From: Bacillus albus
Lineage (GTDB): Bacteria; Bacillota; Bacilli; Bacillales; Bacillaceae_G
DNA length: 64,000 nt
NCBI RefSeq assembly: GCF_001884185.1
Contig: NZ_MAOE01000035.1
Span: forward strand, 372,001-436,000
Reading direction: 5' to 3'
Below the pieces are notes generated by a model. That model made no database searches. It was not told the origin of the DNA and worked only from the letters and a program-made list of their open reading frames with translations. This document shows positions 54,686-64,000 of this stretch, in pieces. Every line of letters begins with the position of its first letter. Position 1 is the first letter of the stretch. The position numbers were made by a program, and so were the translations under genes.

Positions 54686-54721
54686 TTAATATTAATGAAT
54701 GATAGTGTTAGGAGAAATTAT

Positions 54722-55486
54722 ATGATGAAAGCATGGAAAAATATTTTTGTTTTATGTAGTTTTCTTCTTATGTTAAGTGGTTGCTTCCATCAAGAAGAAA
54801 AGAAAGTTGAACCGGAGAAGAAAGAATCTATTCCTGAAACAAAAGAATATGGCGGGCGTGAGCTGAAAAAAGTAGGACAAAAAGTGAAAGAAACAGGTTG
54901 GGGTACTTTTAAGTTAGAGCAGATTCATACGGTGAATCAAACATTTGAAGTAGCACCAATGAAAATTCACGTACAAGGTGTGAAAGTAATCTCTTTATCA
55001 CAGATGAGTAAAGATGCAAAAGATACATTAAAAGTATATACGGCATTAACTCCTGAAGAGGTAAAGCGTAGATTAGGAGATAAAGTAAGTCAAGAAGATG
55101 CAGAGTTATATGCATCGCTAAGTGGAACAGAGATTAGTGATACGATTCGTTACGTTGAAATTACATATAAGGTAGAAAATACCGGGAATAAAAATATGCA
55201 ATTTTTCTCTATGAATGATGTTGCCATTAATGATAAGCAACATTTTAAAGTAGCAACTCAAAACTTTTTATATGATGAAGATACGCTCGTTGGTACAAAA
55301 AATGTATCAAGGGAAGACTACAAGCCTGGTGAAACAAGAGATGGTATTATCGGCCTAATACTTGATGATGGAAAAGAAAAGGTAAAGGATATTAAATTTA
55401 CAACAGATAATGTAATCGCAGCAGATGCAGAAACGCAAGATGTTGTAAAAGAGCCACAAACTTTTAATATCTCACTTTCTGAGTAA
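54722..55486 (+). CDS. Lipoprotein with DUF5068-like domain
   Basis: A 254-residue lipoprotein. The lipobox is LMLSGCFHQ at about residues 17-25, followed by a charged linker (EEKKVEPEKKE) and a beta-rich domain (WGTFKLEQIHTVNQ, IRYVEITYKVENTGNKNMQFF). It resembles DUF5068/extracellular DUF4352-like proteins. It follows the DUF4184 gene closely (36 bp), so both may be expressed together. Function unknown. Confidence 0.78.
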   Translation: MMKAWKNIFVLCSFLLMLSGCFHQEEKKVEPEKKESIPETKEYGGRELKKVGQKVKETGWGTFKLEQIHTVNQTFEVAPMKIHVQGVKVISLSQMSKDAKDTLKVYTALTPEEVKRRLGDKVSQEDAELYASLSGTEISDTIRYVEITYKVENTGNKNMQFFSMNDVAINDKQHFKVATQNFLYDEDTLVGTKNVSREDYKPGETRDGIIGLILDDGKEKVKDIKFTTDNVIAADAETQDVVKEPQTFNISLSE

Positions 55487-55508
55487 GTTGTTTTTAAATA
55501 TATGCAAG

Positions 55509-55550
55509 AAAAAACAGTCAGCACTTAAAATACTATGCTGACTGTTTTTT
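55509..55550. terminator. Bidirectional terminator between lipoprotein genes
   Basis: A perfect 15-bp stem, AAAAAACAGTCAGCA (55509-55523) with TGCTGACTGTTTTTT (55536-55550), around a 12-nt loop. Confidence 0.88.
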
Positions 55551-55964
55551 CTGTTCTTCTATGTATGAATCTACACTTTGAAAAGGCACCTTAATTTTAA
55601 ACGCATCTTTTTGTTCATTAAATTGCTTTTCATTATAGGGACCAAAACGTTTATTATGCTTTACGTCAATAATCCAATAATGCTCACTTTTTTTATTTGC
55701 AATTGCTCCGTCAGGGTTATTCGGATCTGACTTTTCCTCAGTTTGTTTTGCAATAATGTATTTATCATCCCAGGCTATGTCTGTAACTTTTGCAGGAATG
55801 TATTGTGTGGCATAGACAGCATCTTGCGATGGGAAAAGTTCAAATGCATTTCCAGAAGTACGTATGAGTTCATATTCATCGCTAATCGTATAAGTTATAT
55901 GATTTGTATTTCCAGCACAACCGGCTAATAGAAATGCGACGAATAGGATTATCCATTTTTTCAA
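55533..55964 (-). CDS. DUF3997-like lipoprotein
   Basis: A 143-residue lipoprotein. The start is TTG at 55964 (AAAGGAGG upstream). The lipobox LLAGCAGN lies at about residues 12-19. The mature part (YTISDEYELIRTSGNAFELF, VTDIAWDDKYIIAKQTE, YWIIDVKHNKRFGPYNEKQF) follows the pattern of DUF3997 proteins. No function known. Confidence 0.8.
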   Translation of the reverse strand: MKKWIILFVAFLLAGCAGNTNHITYTISDEYELIRTSGNAFELFPSQDAVYATQYIPAKVTDIAWDDKYIIAKQTEEKSDPNNPDGAIANKKSEHYWIIDVKHNKRFGPYNEKQFNEQKDAFKIKVPFQSVDSYIEEQKKQSA

Positions 55965-56096
55965 TATGGGAACCTCCTTTACAATGCTGTTGTAACACAT
56001 TGTACAAGAAAAGTAAGAGAAACGCTAGTTTACAATGTTTTTTAGAAGTGGTACGATGAGACGGGTAAAGAAGGATATGAAGGAGTCGACATAAAA

Positions 56097-56552
56097 ATGA
56101 AGTTAAAGATGCATCGTCCAGCGCTTGTAATGAACCGTATAGGTGCTTCCCTAATTGACATGTTTTTAATCTCGGTTATGTATGGTGCAGTAGTAGCTAT
56201 TATGACTGGAAATTATAGTGCTATTTTTGATCGCTTTAATATTAGTTTTGGCGATTATAGATATGATCTCGCAGTAGTTTTTATATTAATGGCGATATAT
56301 TTTATTTTAGTACCCTTTATTTGGAACGGTGTAACACTTGGTAAAAAGGTAACGAGAATAAAATTAATTTCATTGAAGAGTGAAAAGTTAACATTACAAA
56401 CATTAACGATACGATTTTTTGTATTGTTATTACCGAACATATTACTACTTGGAATTCCAATATTATGTAACGTATATATGATGTTATTCCGCAAAGATAA
56501 TTGTGGTTTTCAGGATTTAATTACAAAAACGAAAGTGATAAGTCTTGTATAA
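56097..56552 (+). CDS. RDD-family membrane protein
   Basis: A 151-residue protein with three hydrophobic segments. MNRIGASLIDMFLISVMYG near residue 12 and WNGVTLGKKVTRIKLISL near 80 match the RDD family (Arg, Asp, Asp conserved; here R15 with the following Asp). RDD proteins are often transport-associated or ion-exchange related; the substrate is not evident. It is monocistronic. Confidence 0.87.
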   Translation: MKLKMHRPALVMNRIGASLIDMFLISVMYGAVVAIMTGNYSAIFDRFNISFGDYRYDLAVVFILMAIYFILVPFIWNGVTLGKKVTRIKLISLKSEKLTLQTLTIRFFVLLLPNILLLGIPILCNVYMMLFRKDNCGFQDLITKTKVISLV

Positions 56553-56555
56553 TGA

Positions 56556-56596
56556 AAAAGGACCTTTTTATTCTTAAAATAAGAAGGTCTTTTTTG
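56556..56596 (+). terminator. Terminator after the RDD gene
   Basis: AAAAAGGACCTT and AAGGTCTTTTTT form a near-perfect stem (one mismatch) extended inwards, followed by a T-rich tail. Confidence 0.7.
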
Positions 56597-56708
56597 TTAT
56601 ACAAATACAATTTATGAAATAATATCATTTTTGGTTTAATAGATTGAAAATTAAGGAAATGTTATAATGATTAAAATAATATCTTTATATAATAAGGGGG
56701 AAATTGAA

Positions 56709-56807
56709 ATGACTGGAGGTAGTGTAATCTTTTGGGGGATTTTAATTTTCATCGGTTTAGTTTTCGATCAGCGTAATAGTAGGAAAAAGGAAGGAATAAA
56801 AAAGTAA
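56709..56807 (+). CDS. 32-residue single-helix membrane peptide
   Basis: The frame encodes one hydrophobic helix (GGSVIFWGILIFIGLVFD) followed by a strongly basic tail (QRNSRKKEGIKK). AAGGGGGG lies 8 nt before the ATG, an excellent ribosome site. It is placed alone between the RDD gene and the short SDR gene. No family recognised. Confidence 0.65.
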   Translation: MTGGSVIFWGILIFIGLVFDQRNSRKKEGIKK

Positions 56808-56904
56808 CCGCTTACAAATGAGTGAGCAACTTTTCTTGCTTGCAGACTAATCTCATAAAGCAGTATACTGAATAACGGTAAGACTTATAGAAGGGGTAAT
56901 GAAA

Positions 56905-57381
56905 ATGAAGCTTGCAGGAAAAGTTGCCATCGTAACTGGCGGTGGCATCGGTATTGGACGTAATACAGCTCTTTTGTTGGCTAAACAAGGCGCAAAAGTA
57001 ATTGTGACGGACATTGATCAAGAAAGTGGACAAGCAACAGTAGAGGAAATTACGAATCTAGGCGGAGAAGCACTTTTTGTATCCTATGATATGGACAAAC
57101 AAGGAGATTGGCAACGCGTAATCAGCATTACTTTGAATGCATTTAGTCGCATTGATATGCTTTTTCAAAATGCTGGTTTATATAAAATAGATTCTATTTT
57201 TTCACGCCAACAAGAGAACGATTCCAATGTACTTTGTATTAATGACGTATGGATAGAGATAAAACAATTAACGTCATCTTTTATGAAACAGCAAGAAGAA
57301 TTGGTGCTGAGTGACTTACCGATTTTCGGTATTATTGGCACGAAAGGACAATCATTTCATACAGTAGAAACCCTCGTATAA
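56905..57381 (+). CDS. Half-length SDR-like protein lacking the catalytic YxxxK
   Basis: A 158-residue protein. The first 90 residues are a normal SDR Rossmann half (TGGGIGIGRNTALLLAKQGA, VIVTDIDQE, then MLFQNAGLYK, the NNAG equivalent). After that it diverges (IDSIFSRQQENDSNVLCIND) and ends with no Ser/Tyr/Lys set. It may bind NAD(P) but should not catalyse classical SDR chemistry. The ATG at 56905 is preferred (GGGG 8 nt upstream). It is either a remnant or a specialised short form. Confidence 0.72.
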   Translation: MKLAGKVAIVTGGGIGIGRNTALLLAKQGAKVIVTDIDQESGQATVEEITNLGGEALFVSYDMDKQGDWQRVISITLNAFSRIDMLFQNAGLYKIDSIFSRQQENDSNVLCINDVWIEIKQLTSSFMKQQEELVLSDLPIFGIIGTKGQSFHTVETLV

Positions 57382-57386
57382 TAATG

Positions 57387-57420
57387 AAAACCGCCCTCAA
57401 AATATGTGGACGGTTTTTTT
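57387..57420 (+). terminator. Terminator after the short SDR gene
   Basis: AAAACCG (57387-57393) pairs with CGGTTTT (57411-57417), with a few extra pairs inside, followed by Ts. Confidence 0.65.
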
Positions 57421-57446
57421 GTATGTGATATAGGAAAAATTATTTT

Positions 57447-58547
57447 TTAACGAATACGTTGTTCAGTTTGGCTATCAAAGAAATGTGCTTTATTTATATC
57501 AAATGCTAGTTTAATTTGATCACTAGGTGAAAATGTATGTCTTGCATCAACACGTGCTGCAAAATCTTGATCTCCCAGTTTCATATATAAAATAGATTCA
57601 GCACCTAACAATTCAGCAACTTCGATTTTTGTTGTAAAGGCAGTAGATTGTGAAGCTTCTAAAAATAATAGTTCATCATGAATGTCTTCAGGACGAATAC
57701 CTAAAACAATCTCTTTATTTACATAGCCTTGTTCACGTAACATCTTCATTTTGCCTTCAGTTACTTTAATTTTTATTGCATTGTCTATAACGAAATCGGT
57801 TTCAGTTAATTTACCACGGAAGAAATTCATCGCTGGAGAGCCGATAAATCCACCAACAAAAATGTTTTCAGGTGTTTCATATACTTCTTTTGGAGTTCCA
57901 ATTTGTTGAATTTTTCCGTCTTTCATAACAACAAGACGAGAAGCCATTGTCATTGCTTCAGTTTGATCATGTGTTACATAGATTGTTGTCGTTCCAAGGC
58001 GATGGTGTAACTTAGAAATTTCTGAGCGCATTGCAACACGTAATTTAGCGTCTAAGTTAGATAAAGGCTCATCCATTAAGAACACTTTCGCGTCTCGAAC
58101 GATTGCTCTCCCTAATGCAACACGTTGACGTTGTCCACCGGATAATGCTTTCGGTTTTCTATTTAAATATTGTTCCAGTCCTAAAATTTTTGCTGCATCT
58201 TTCACACGACGATCGATTTCATCTTTTGGTATTTTTCTAAGTTTTAATCCAAATGCCATATTATCATACACACTCATATGTGGATATAGAGCATAGTTTT
58301 GGAAGACCATTGCGATATCGCGATCTTTTGGAGGGACATCATTCATTAGCTTACCATCAATTGAAAACGCTCCTTTTGAAATATCTTCAAGTCCAGCAAC
58401 CATTCTTAATGTTGTAGATTTTCCGCATCCAGAAGGACCGACAAATACGATAAACTCTTTATCTTGAATGTGTAAATTGAAGTCTGTTACAGCTGTTACG
58501 TTATTATCATATATTTTATAAATGTTTTCTAATTTCAGTTCTGCCAT
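57447..58547 (-). CDS. msmX: MsmX/UgpC-type sugar ABC transporter ATPase
   Basis: A 366-residue carbohydrate ABC ATPase. Walker A is FVGPSGCGKSTTLRM near residue 37, the signature ALSGGQRQRVALGRA near 135, Walker B VFLMDEPLSNLDAKL near 155 and the His loop YVTHDQTEAMT near 190. A C-terminal TOBE-like region follows (VLGIRPEDIHDE). Enzymes of this class power several sugar importers, here most likely the maltodextrin system whose binding protein lies at 62609. cre-like sites upstream suggest carbon control. Confidence 0.92.
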   Translation of the reverse strand: MAELKLENIYKIYDNNVTAVTDFNLHIQDKEFIVFVGPSGCGKSTTLRMVAGLEDISKGAFSIDGKLMNDVPPKDRDIAMVFQNYALYPHMSVYDNMAFGLKLRKIPKDEIDRRVKDAAKILGLEQYLNRKPKALSGGQRQRVALGRAIVRDAKVFLMDEPLSNLDAKLRVAMRSEISKLHHRLGTTTIYVTHDQTEAMTMASRLVVMKDGKIQQIGTPKEVYETPENIFVGGFIGSPAMNFFRGKLTETDFVIDNAIKIKVTEGKMKMLREQGYVNKEIVLGIRPEDIHDELLFLEASQSTAFTTKIEVAELLGAESILYMKLGDQDFAARVDARHTFSPSDQIKLAFDINKAHFFDSQTEQRIR

Positions 58548-58571
58548 GGTATTTCCTCCTAGAAATAATTA

Positions 58572-58763
58572 TGCAAACGTTTTCTTTGAGTTCATTATAA
58601 ACTAATAGATTCAAAAAATAAACAAAAAAATAAAACGTTTTCATACATGAGAGGGATATTAGTAATTTTCGTATGTTTTCTTAGAAAAATAAGAATAAAA
58701 GTTGTAAGCGCTATTTTAAATTAAGATAGAATCTGTTATCATTCATTAATGAAAACGTTTGCG
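58572..58763. promoter_or_regulatory. Intergenic region with four cre-like sites
   Basis: Between the divergent msmX and alpha-glucosidase genes: TGCAAACGTTTTCT (58572-58585), ATAAAACGTTTTCA (58630-58643), TGTAAGCGCTATTT (58703-58716) and TGAAAACGTTTGCG (58750-58763). They match TGWAARCGYTWNCW at 12-13 of 14 positions. CcpA, or a LacI-type maltose regulator with a similar motif, could bind. Confidence 0.7.
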
Positions 58764-58807
58764 CCTTAAAAAAGAAAATCGAATTATTAATGAAATGGGG
58801 TAGCATA

Positions 58808-60484
58808 ATGGAAAAACAGTGGTGGAAAGAAAGTGTAGTATATCAAATTTATCCTCGTAGCTTTATGGATAGTAACGGTGATGGCATTGGGGATCTTCGT
58901 GGTATTATTTCAAAGCTAGATTACTTAAAAGAATTAGGGATTGATGTAATCTGGTTATCGCCAGTCTATGAATCTCCAAATGACGATAATGGTTATGATA
59001 TAAGTGATTATTGTAAAATTATGAATGAGTTCGGAACAATGGAAGATTGGGATGAGCTATTACATGAAATGCACGAACGTAATATGAAACTTATGATGGA
59101 CTTAGTTGTTAATCATACTTCTGATGAACATAATTGGTTTATTGAATCACGTAAATCAAAAGATAATAAATATAGAGATTACTATATGTGGCGTCCTGGA
59201 AAAGAAGGAAAAGAGCCGAATAACTGGGGAGCAGCTTTTAGTGGATCGGCATGGCAGTATGATGAAATGACAGATGAATATTATTTACATCTGTTTTCTA
59301 AAAAACAGCCAGATTTAAATTGGGATAATGAAAAGGTAAGACAAGATGTTTATGAAATGATGAAGTTTTGGTTAGAGAAAGGAATTGATGGCTTCCGTAT
59401 GGATGTTATTAATTTTATTTCTAAAGAAGAGGGATTACCAGCTGTTGAAACAGAAGAAGAGGGATATGTTTCAGGTCATAAGCATTTTATGAATGGTCCA
59501 AACATTCATAAATATTTACATGAAATGAATGAAGAAGTATTGTCTCATTATGATATTATGACGGTTGGTGAAATGCCTGGTGTAACGACAGAAGAAGCAA
59601 AATTGTATACTGGGGAAGAACGAAAAGAACTGCAGATGGTATTCCAATTTGAACATATGGATTTAGACTCAGGAGAAGGCGGAAAATGGGATGTAAAACC
59701 ATGTTCACTCCTTACTTTAAAAGAAAATTTAACGAAGTGGCAAAAAGCGTTAGAGCATACGGGCTGGAATAGTCTGTATTGGAATAACCATGATCAGCCG
59801 CGCGTTGTATCTCGTTTTGGTAATGATGAAACGTATCGCATTGAATCTGCGAAAATGTTAGCAACGGTGCTTCATATGATGAAAGGGACACCGTATATTT
59901 ATCAAGGGGAAGAAATCGGAATGACGAACGTTCGATTCGAATCGATTGATGAATATCGAGATATTGAAACATTAAATATGTATAAGGAAAAAGTTTTAGA
60001 GCACGGTGAAGATATAGAGAAAGTGATGCAGTCTATCTATATAAAAGGGCGAGATAATGCTAGAACACCGATGCAGTGGGATGATGAAGATCATGCTGGA
60101 TTCACAACAGGTGAGCCTTGGATTACGGTAAATCCTAATTACAAAGAAATCAATGTGAAACAAGCGATTCAAACTAAAGATTCAATTTTTTATTACTATA
60201 AAAAATTAATTGAGCTACGTAAAAATAATGAGATTATTGTGTATGGATCATATGATTTAATATTAGAGAATGATCCTTCTATTTTTGCATACGTAAGAAC
60301 ATATGGAGAAGAAAAACTTCTTGTTATTGCAAACTTTACTGCGGAAGAATGTGTGTTTGAATTACCTGAGGACATTAGTTATAGTGAGGCAGAGTTATTC
60401 ATACACAATTACGACGTAGTGAGTGGATCGATAGAAAACATGACATTACGTCCGTATGAAGCAATGGTATTCAAATTGAAATAA
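58808..60484 (+). CDS. malL: Alpha-glucosidase / oligo-1,6-glucosidase (GH13)
   Basis: A 558-residue glycoside hydrolase. The catalytic regions are visible: VNHTSDEHNWF near residue 104, the nucleophile Asp in GFRMDVINF near 197, the acid Glu in MTVGEMPG near 255 and NNHDQPRVVSRFG near 322. The beta-domain closes the C-terminus. It hydrolyses maltose, isomaltose and short oligosaccharides in the cytoplasm. The ATG at 58808 follows GGGG by 7 nt. Exact bond preference (alpha-1,4 vs 1,6) cannot be read. Confidence 0.9.
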   Translation: MEKQWWKESVVYQIYPRSFMDSNGDGIGDLRGIISKLDYLKELGIDVIWLSPVYESPNDDNGYDISDYCKIMNEFGTMEDWDELLHEMHERNMKLMMDLVVNHTSDEHNWFIESRKSKDNKYRDYYMWRPGKEGKEPNNWGAAFSGSAWQYDEMTDEYYLHLFSKKQPDLNWDNEKVRQDVYEMMKFWLEKGIDGFRMDVINFISKEEGLPAVETEEEGYVSGHKHFMNGPNIHKYLHEMNEEVLSHYDIMTVGEMPGVTTEEAKLYTGEERKELQMVFQFEHMDLDSGEGGKWDVKPCSLLTLKENLTKWQKALEHTGWNSLYWNNHDQPRVVSRFGNDETYRIESAKMLATVLHMMKGTPYIYQGEEIGMTNVRFESIDEYRDIETLNMYKEKVLEHGEDIEKVMQSIYIKGRDNARTPMQWDDEDHAGFTTGEPWITVNPNYKEINVKQAIQTKDSIFYYYKKLIELRKNNEIIVYGSYDLILENDPSIFAYVRTYGEEKLLVIANFTAEECVFELPEDISYSEAELFIHNYDVVSGSIENMTLRPYEAMVFKLK

Positions 60485-60485
60485 G

Positions 60486-60522
60486 AAAAAATCCTTATAC
60501 CACTTCGGTATAAGGATTTTTT
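60486..60522. terminator. Bidirectional terminator
   Basis: A perfect 16-bp stem, AAAAAATCCTTATACC (60486-60501) with GGTATAAGGATTTTTT (60507-60522), between the convergent glycosidases. Confidence 0.9.
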
Positions 60523-60524
60523 GA

Positions 60525-62300
<1,776 letters not shown>

Positions 62301-62351
62301 TTAATATCTCTATGCATATTGTTCCCTTAAGTATAATAATAAAGCATATGT

Positions 62352-62569
62352 TGCAAACGATTGCTTTTTGCATAGATTTAATATTGCTTATAAGAGTAGT
62401 ATTCATTTCATATAAAGTCAATGTGTAAAGAGTGTAGGAATAATATTTTAAAATTAATATTTGCAAAATGAATAAAAGAATGTATAATGATAGACAAATA
62501 GCGCAAACGTTTTCATAGATTGAGATATTGTTTGCGCTTCTATTAAATCATTAAATGCAAACGTTTTCA
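62352..62569. promoter_or_regulatory. malE promoter and three cre-like sites
   Basis: TTGCAA (62461-62466), 16 bp, TATAAT (62483-62488) makes a plausible promoter. Cre-like sites lie at 62352-62365 (TGCAAACGATTGCT), 62502-62515 (CGCAAACGTTTTCA) and 62556-62569 (TGCAAACGTTTTCA), the last two downstream of the start, where bound protein would block elongation or initiation. Confidence 0.65.
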
Positions 62570-62608
62570 ATTAGTAAGGTACATATACAATTTAGGGAGG
62601 TTTTTGGG

Positions 62609-63868
62609 ATGAAGAAAGCATTATCATTATTAACGGTTTCAGCATTATCAATTGGTATGTTATCTGCATGTGGACCGAAAGATTCAGGGAAAAAAGAAGA
62701 AAGTAAAGCAAACAAAGATTACGATCTTCTCGTTTGGGAAGATGATAAAAAAGGTGTTGGTTTAGAACCAGCAGTGAAAAGCTTTGAGGAAAAATATAAA
62801 GTAAAAGTAAAAGTTGTTGAAATGCAAATGACAGATCAAGTGAAGAAGTTACGTCTTGATGGACCAGCGGGGACTGGACCAGACGTTGTAACATTGCCAC
62901 ATGATCAAATCGGAAACGCAGTAACAGAAGGGTTACTTTCTGAAGTGAAAGCTGATGATGCTGTAAAGAGTAAATTTACTGATTCATCAATAGCAGCACA
63001 GACATATAACGGGAAATTATATGGTTTACCGAAAGCAATTGAGACACCAATCTTTATTTACAATAAAAAATTAATGCCAAAAGCACCAGAAACGATGGAC
63101 GAGCTGTTTAACTTCTCAAAAGAATTTACGAAAGATGGCAAGTACGGATTTTTAACACTAGGAGATAACTTCTATTTTGCTAATGCATTCATGGCAGGTA
63201 TGGGTGGTTATGTGTTTGGTGAAAAAGATGGAAAGCCAAATGCAAGTGATGTTGGATTAAATAATAGCGGAGCAGTACAAGGTGCTGAATATCTTCAAAA
63301 ATGGTACAAAGAAAAGTTATTCCCGAAAGGGATTATCGGTGAATCGGGTGGACCTGCTGCGGATGGACTATTTAACGAAGGAAAAGCAGCATCTATCATG
63401 AATGGTCCATGGGCATTCCAAGCGATGGAAAAGAACGGAATTGATTATGGCGTTGCTCCAATGCCAAAATTACCAAACGGTCAACCAATGAAAACATTTG
63501 TTGGGGTTAAAGGATGGCATGTAACAAGTTTCTCTAAACAAAATGATTTAGCTACAAAGTTCACTGAATGGGTAACAAATGAAGAGAACGCAAAAATTCG
63601 ATTTGAGAAAACGAAAGAAATTCCTCCAGTAAAAGCAGTAATGGAAGATCCAATCATTAAAGATAATGAAGCTGCAAAAGCAGTTGCAACACAATCTGAA
63701 AATGGAATTCCAATGCCGAACATTCCAGAAATGCAAGAAGTATGGAAACCAGCTGGAGATGCGCTTCAATTAGTTGTTACGGAAAAAGAGGCACCAAAAG
63801 CAGCACTTGATAATGCAGTGAAGCAAATTAAAGGTAATATTGAGGCAAATCATAGTAAGAAAAAATAA
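62609..63868 (+). CDS. malE: Maltodextrin ABC transporter substrate-binding lipoprotein
   Basis: A 419-residue binding protein. The lipobox is GMLSACGPK near residues 13-21. The rest is a class I sugar-binding fold (DYDLLVWEDDKKGVG, MNGPWAFQAMEKNG, EFTKDGKYGFLTLG) of MdxE/GanO-like type. It captures maltodextrins for the membrane permease that begins at 63933. The ATG at 62609 follows TAGGGAGG. Export-linked processing near an intergenic hairpin may raise its level over the permease. Confidence 0.9.
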   Translation: MKKALSLLTVSALSIGMLSACGPKDSGKKEESKANKDYDLLVWEDDKKGVGLEPAVKSFEEKYKVKVKVVEMQMTDQVKKLRLDGPAGTGPDVVTLPHDQIGNAVTEGLLSEVKADDAVKSKFTDSSIAAQTYNGKLYGLPKAIETPIFIYNKKLMPKAPETMDELFNFSKEFTKDGKYGFLTLGDNFYFANAFMAGMGGYVFGEKDGKPNASDVGLNNSGAVQGAEYLQKWYKEKLFPKGIIGESGGPAADGLFNEGKAASIMNGPWAFQAMEKNGIDYGVAPMPKLPNGQPMKTFVGVKGWHVTSFSKQNDLATKFTEWVTNEENAKIRFEKTKEIPPVKAVMEDPIIKDNEAAKAVATQSENGIPMPNIPEMQEVWKPAGDALQLVVTEKEAPKAALDNAVKQIKGNIEANHSKKK

Positions 63869-63873
63869 GGTGA

Positions 63874-63905
63874 AATTCGTGCCTCTAATATGAGGGGCAC
63901 GAATT
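63874..63905 (+). repeat. Intercistronic hairpin between malE and the permease gene
   Basis: AATTCGTGCCTC (63874-63885) pairs with GAGGGGCACGAATT (63892-63905) leaving a 2-nt bulge and a 6-nt loop. No T-tail follows, so it is more like an mRNA-stability element than a terminator. Confidence 0.6.
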
Positions 63906-63932
63906 CTCTCCCAGAAAAAAGGGGGAAGGAAC

Positions 63933-64000
63933 ATGCAAACATCTATGGAACCAGCAAATGGTTTAAACGGTTCAAAGCATAGGAAAATGGCAACCATGTT
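63933..64000 (+). CDS. Start of maltodextrin ABC permease (malF-like, truncated by window)
   Basis: The ATG at 63933 with GGGGGAAGGA just upstream opens a frame of 22 codons (MQTSMEPANGLNGSKHRKMA) to the window edge. Only the cytosolic N-terminus is visible, so identity is inferred from the malE context. Confidence 0.6.
   Translation, partial: MQTSMEPANGLNGSKHRKMATM

Noticed and set aside
62555..62608. 18-residue extension of the maltodextrin-binding protein
   Set aside because: It includes a cre-like site, and the ribosome site TAGGGAGG and signal peptide fit the ATG at 62609.

Overview
This 64 kb window is a low-GC Firmicute chromosome segment that reads as a member of the Bacillus cereus group (B. 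cereus, B. thuringiensis, B. anthracis and relatives). The evidence is a full spoIIA-sigF operon, a complete heptacistronic spoVA operon, a YjcZ-type sporulation peptide, a Cys/His-rich spore-surface-like protein, glcT-ptsG-ptsHI, scpAB, and a split, S-box-controlled methionine salvage locus. Species cannot be fixed from the window. I saw no rRNA, tRNA, IS element, prophage or CRISPR array. The window is essentially core chromosome with a few lineage-specific accessory blocks.

Layout. 1-6.6 kb: truncated AzgA purine permease, SIMPL-domain protein, MarR regulator, secreted unknown, and a compact YtrA-type GntR/ABC operon with a textbook operator. 6.6-16.4 kb: dacF, spoIIAA-spoIIAB-sigF, an NSS-family Na+ symporter with a 32-residue MetS-like partner, then spoVAA-AB-AC-AD-AEb-AEa-AF behind a sigma-G-like promoter. 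16.4-23 kb: HAD phosphatase, YpuA-like protein, ppiB, a solitary ribT, DUF309 protein, YjcZ peptide, scpA, scpB and a secreted metallo-beta-lactamase-fold protein. 23-32.2 kb: nagA-nagB-nagR, a Cof-type phosphatase, glcT, a GlcT antitermination leader, ptsG, ptsH and ptsI. 32.2-38.4 kb: spore-surface-like protein, small membrane proteins, nitroreductase, an HPr-independent GGDEF protein, and a three-gene operon (serine hydrolase, beta-hydroxyacid dehydrogenase, unknown).

38.6-46.5 kb: the methionine salvage pathway. mtnW-X-B-D and mtnK-A are each preceded by a SAM (S-box) riboswitch and point away from the central mtnE/mtnU pair. Together these genes cover methylthioribose to 2-keto-4-methylthiobutyrate to methionine; only the MTA nucleosidase is absent here. 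46.5-57.4 kb: YvrJ peptide, 3-hydroxybutyrate dehydrogenase, a PadR regulator with two paralogous HAAS-domain membrane proteins, a putative zincin, Nudix hydrolase, thiolase, AAA ATPase, DUF4184 protein, two lipoproteins, an RDD protein, a 32-residue membrane peptide and a half-length SDR protein. 57.4-64 kb: maltodextrin use, with MsmX-type ATPase, alpha-glucosidase, neopullulanase, substrate-binding lipoprotein and the start of the permease, studded with cre-like operators.

The most informative unexplained signals are: three helically phased palindromic operators at the padR-HAAS locus; a TGTATAGAC motif shared by the nagA and ptsH upstream regions; a perfect 26-bp inverted repeat at 33.26 kb next to a cluster of Spo0A boxes; a ribT gene left alone where the riboflavin operon sits in B. 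subtilis; and a short SDR protein without its catalytic residues. No wholly new multigene defence or mobile system was found.
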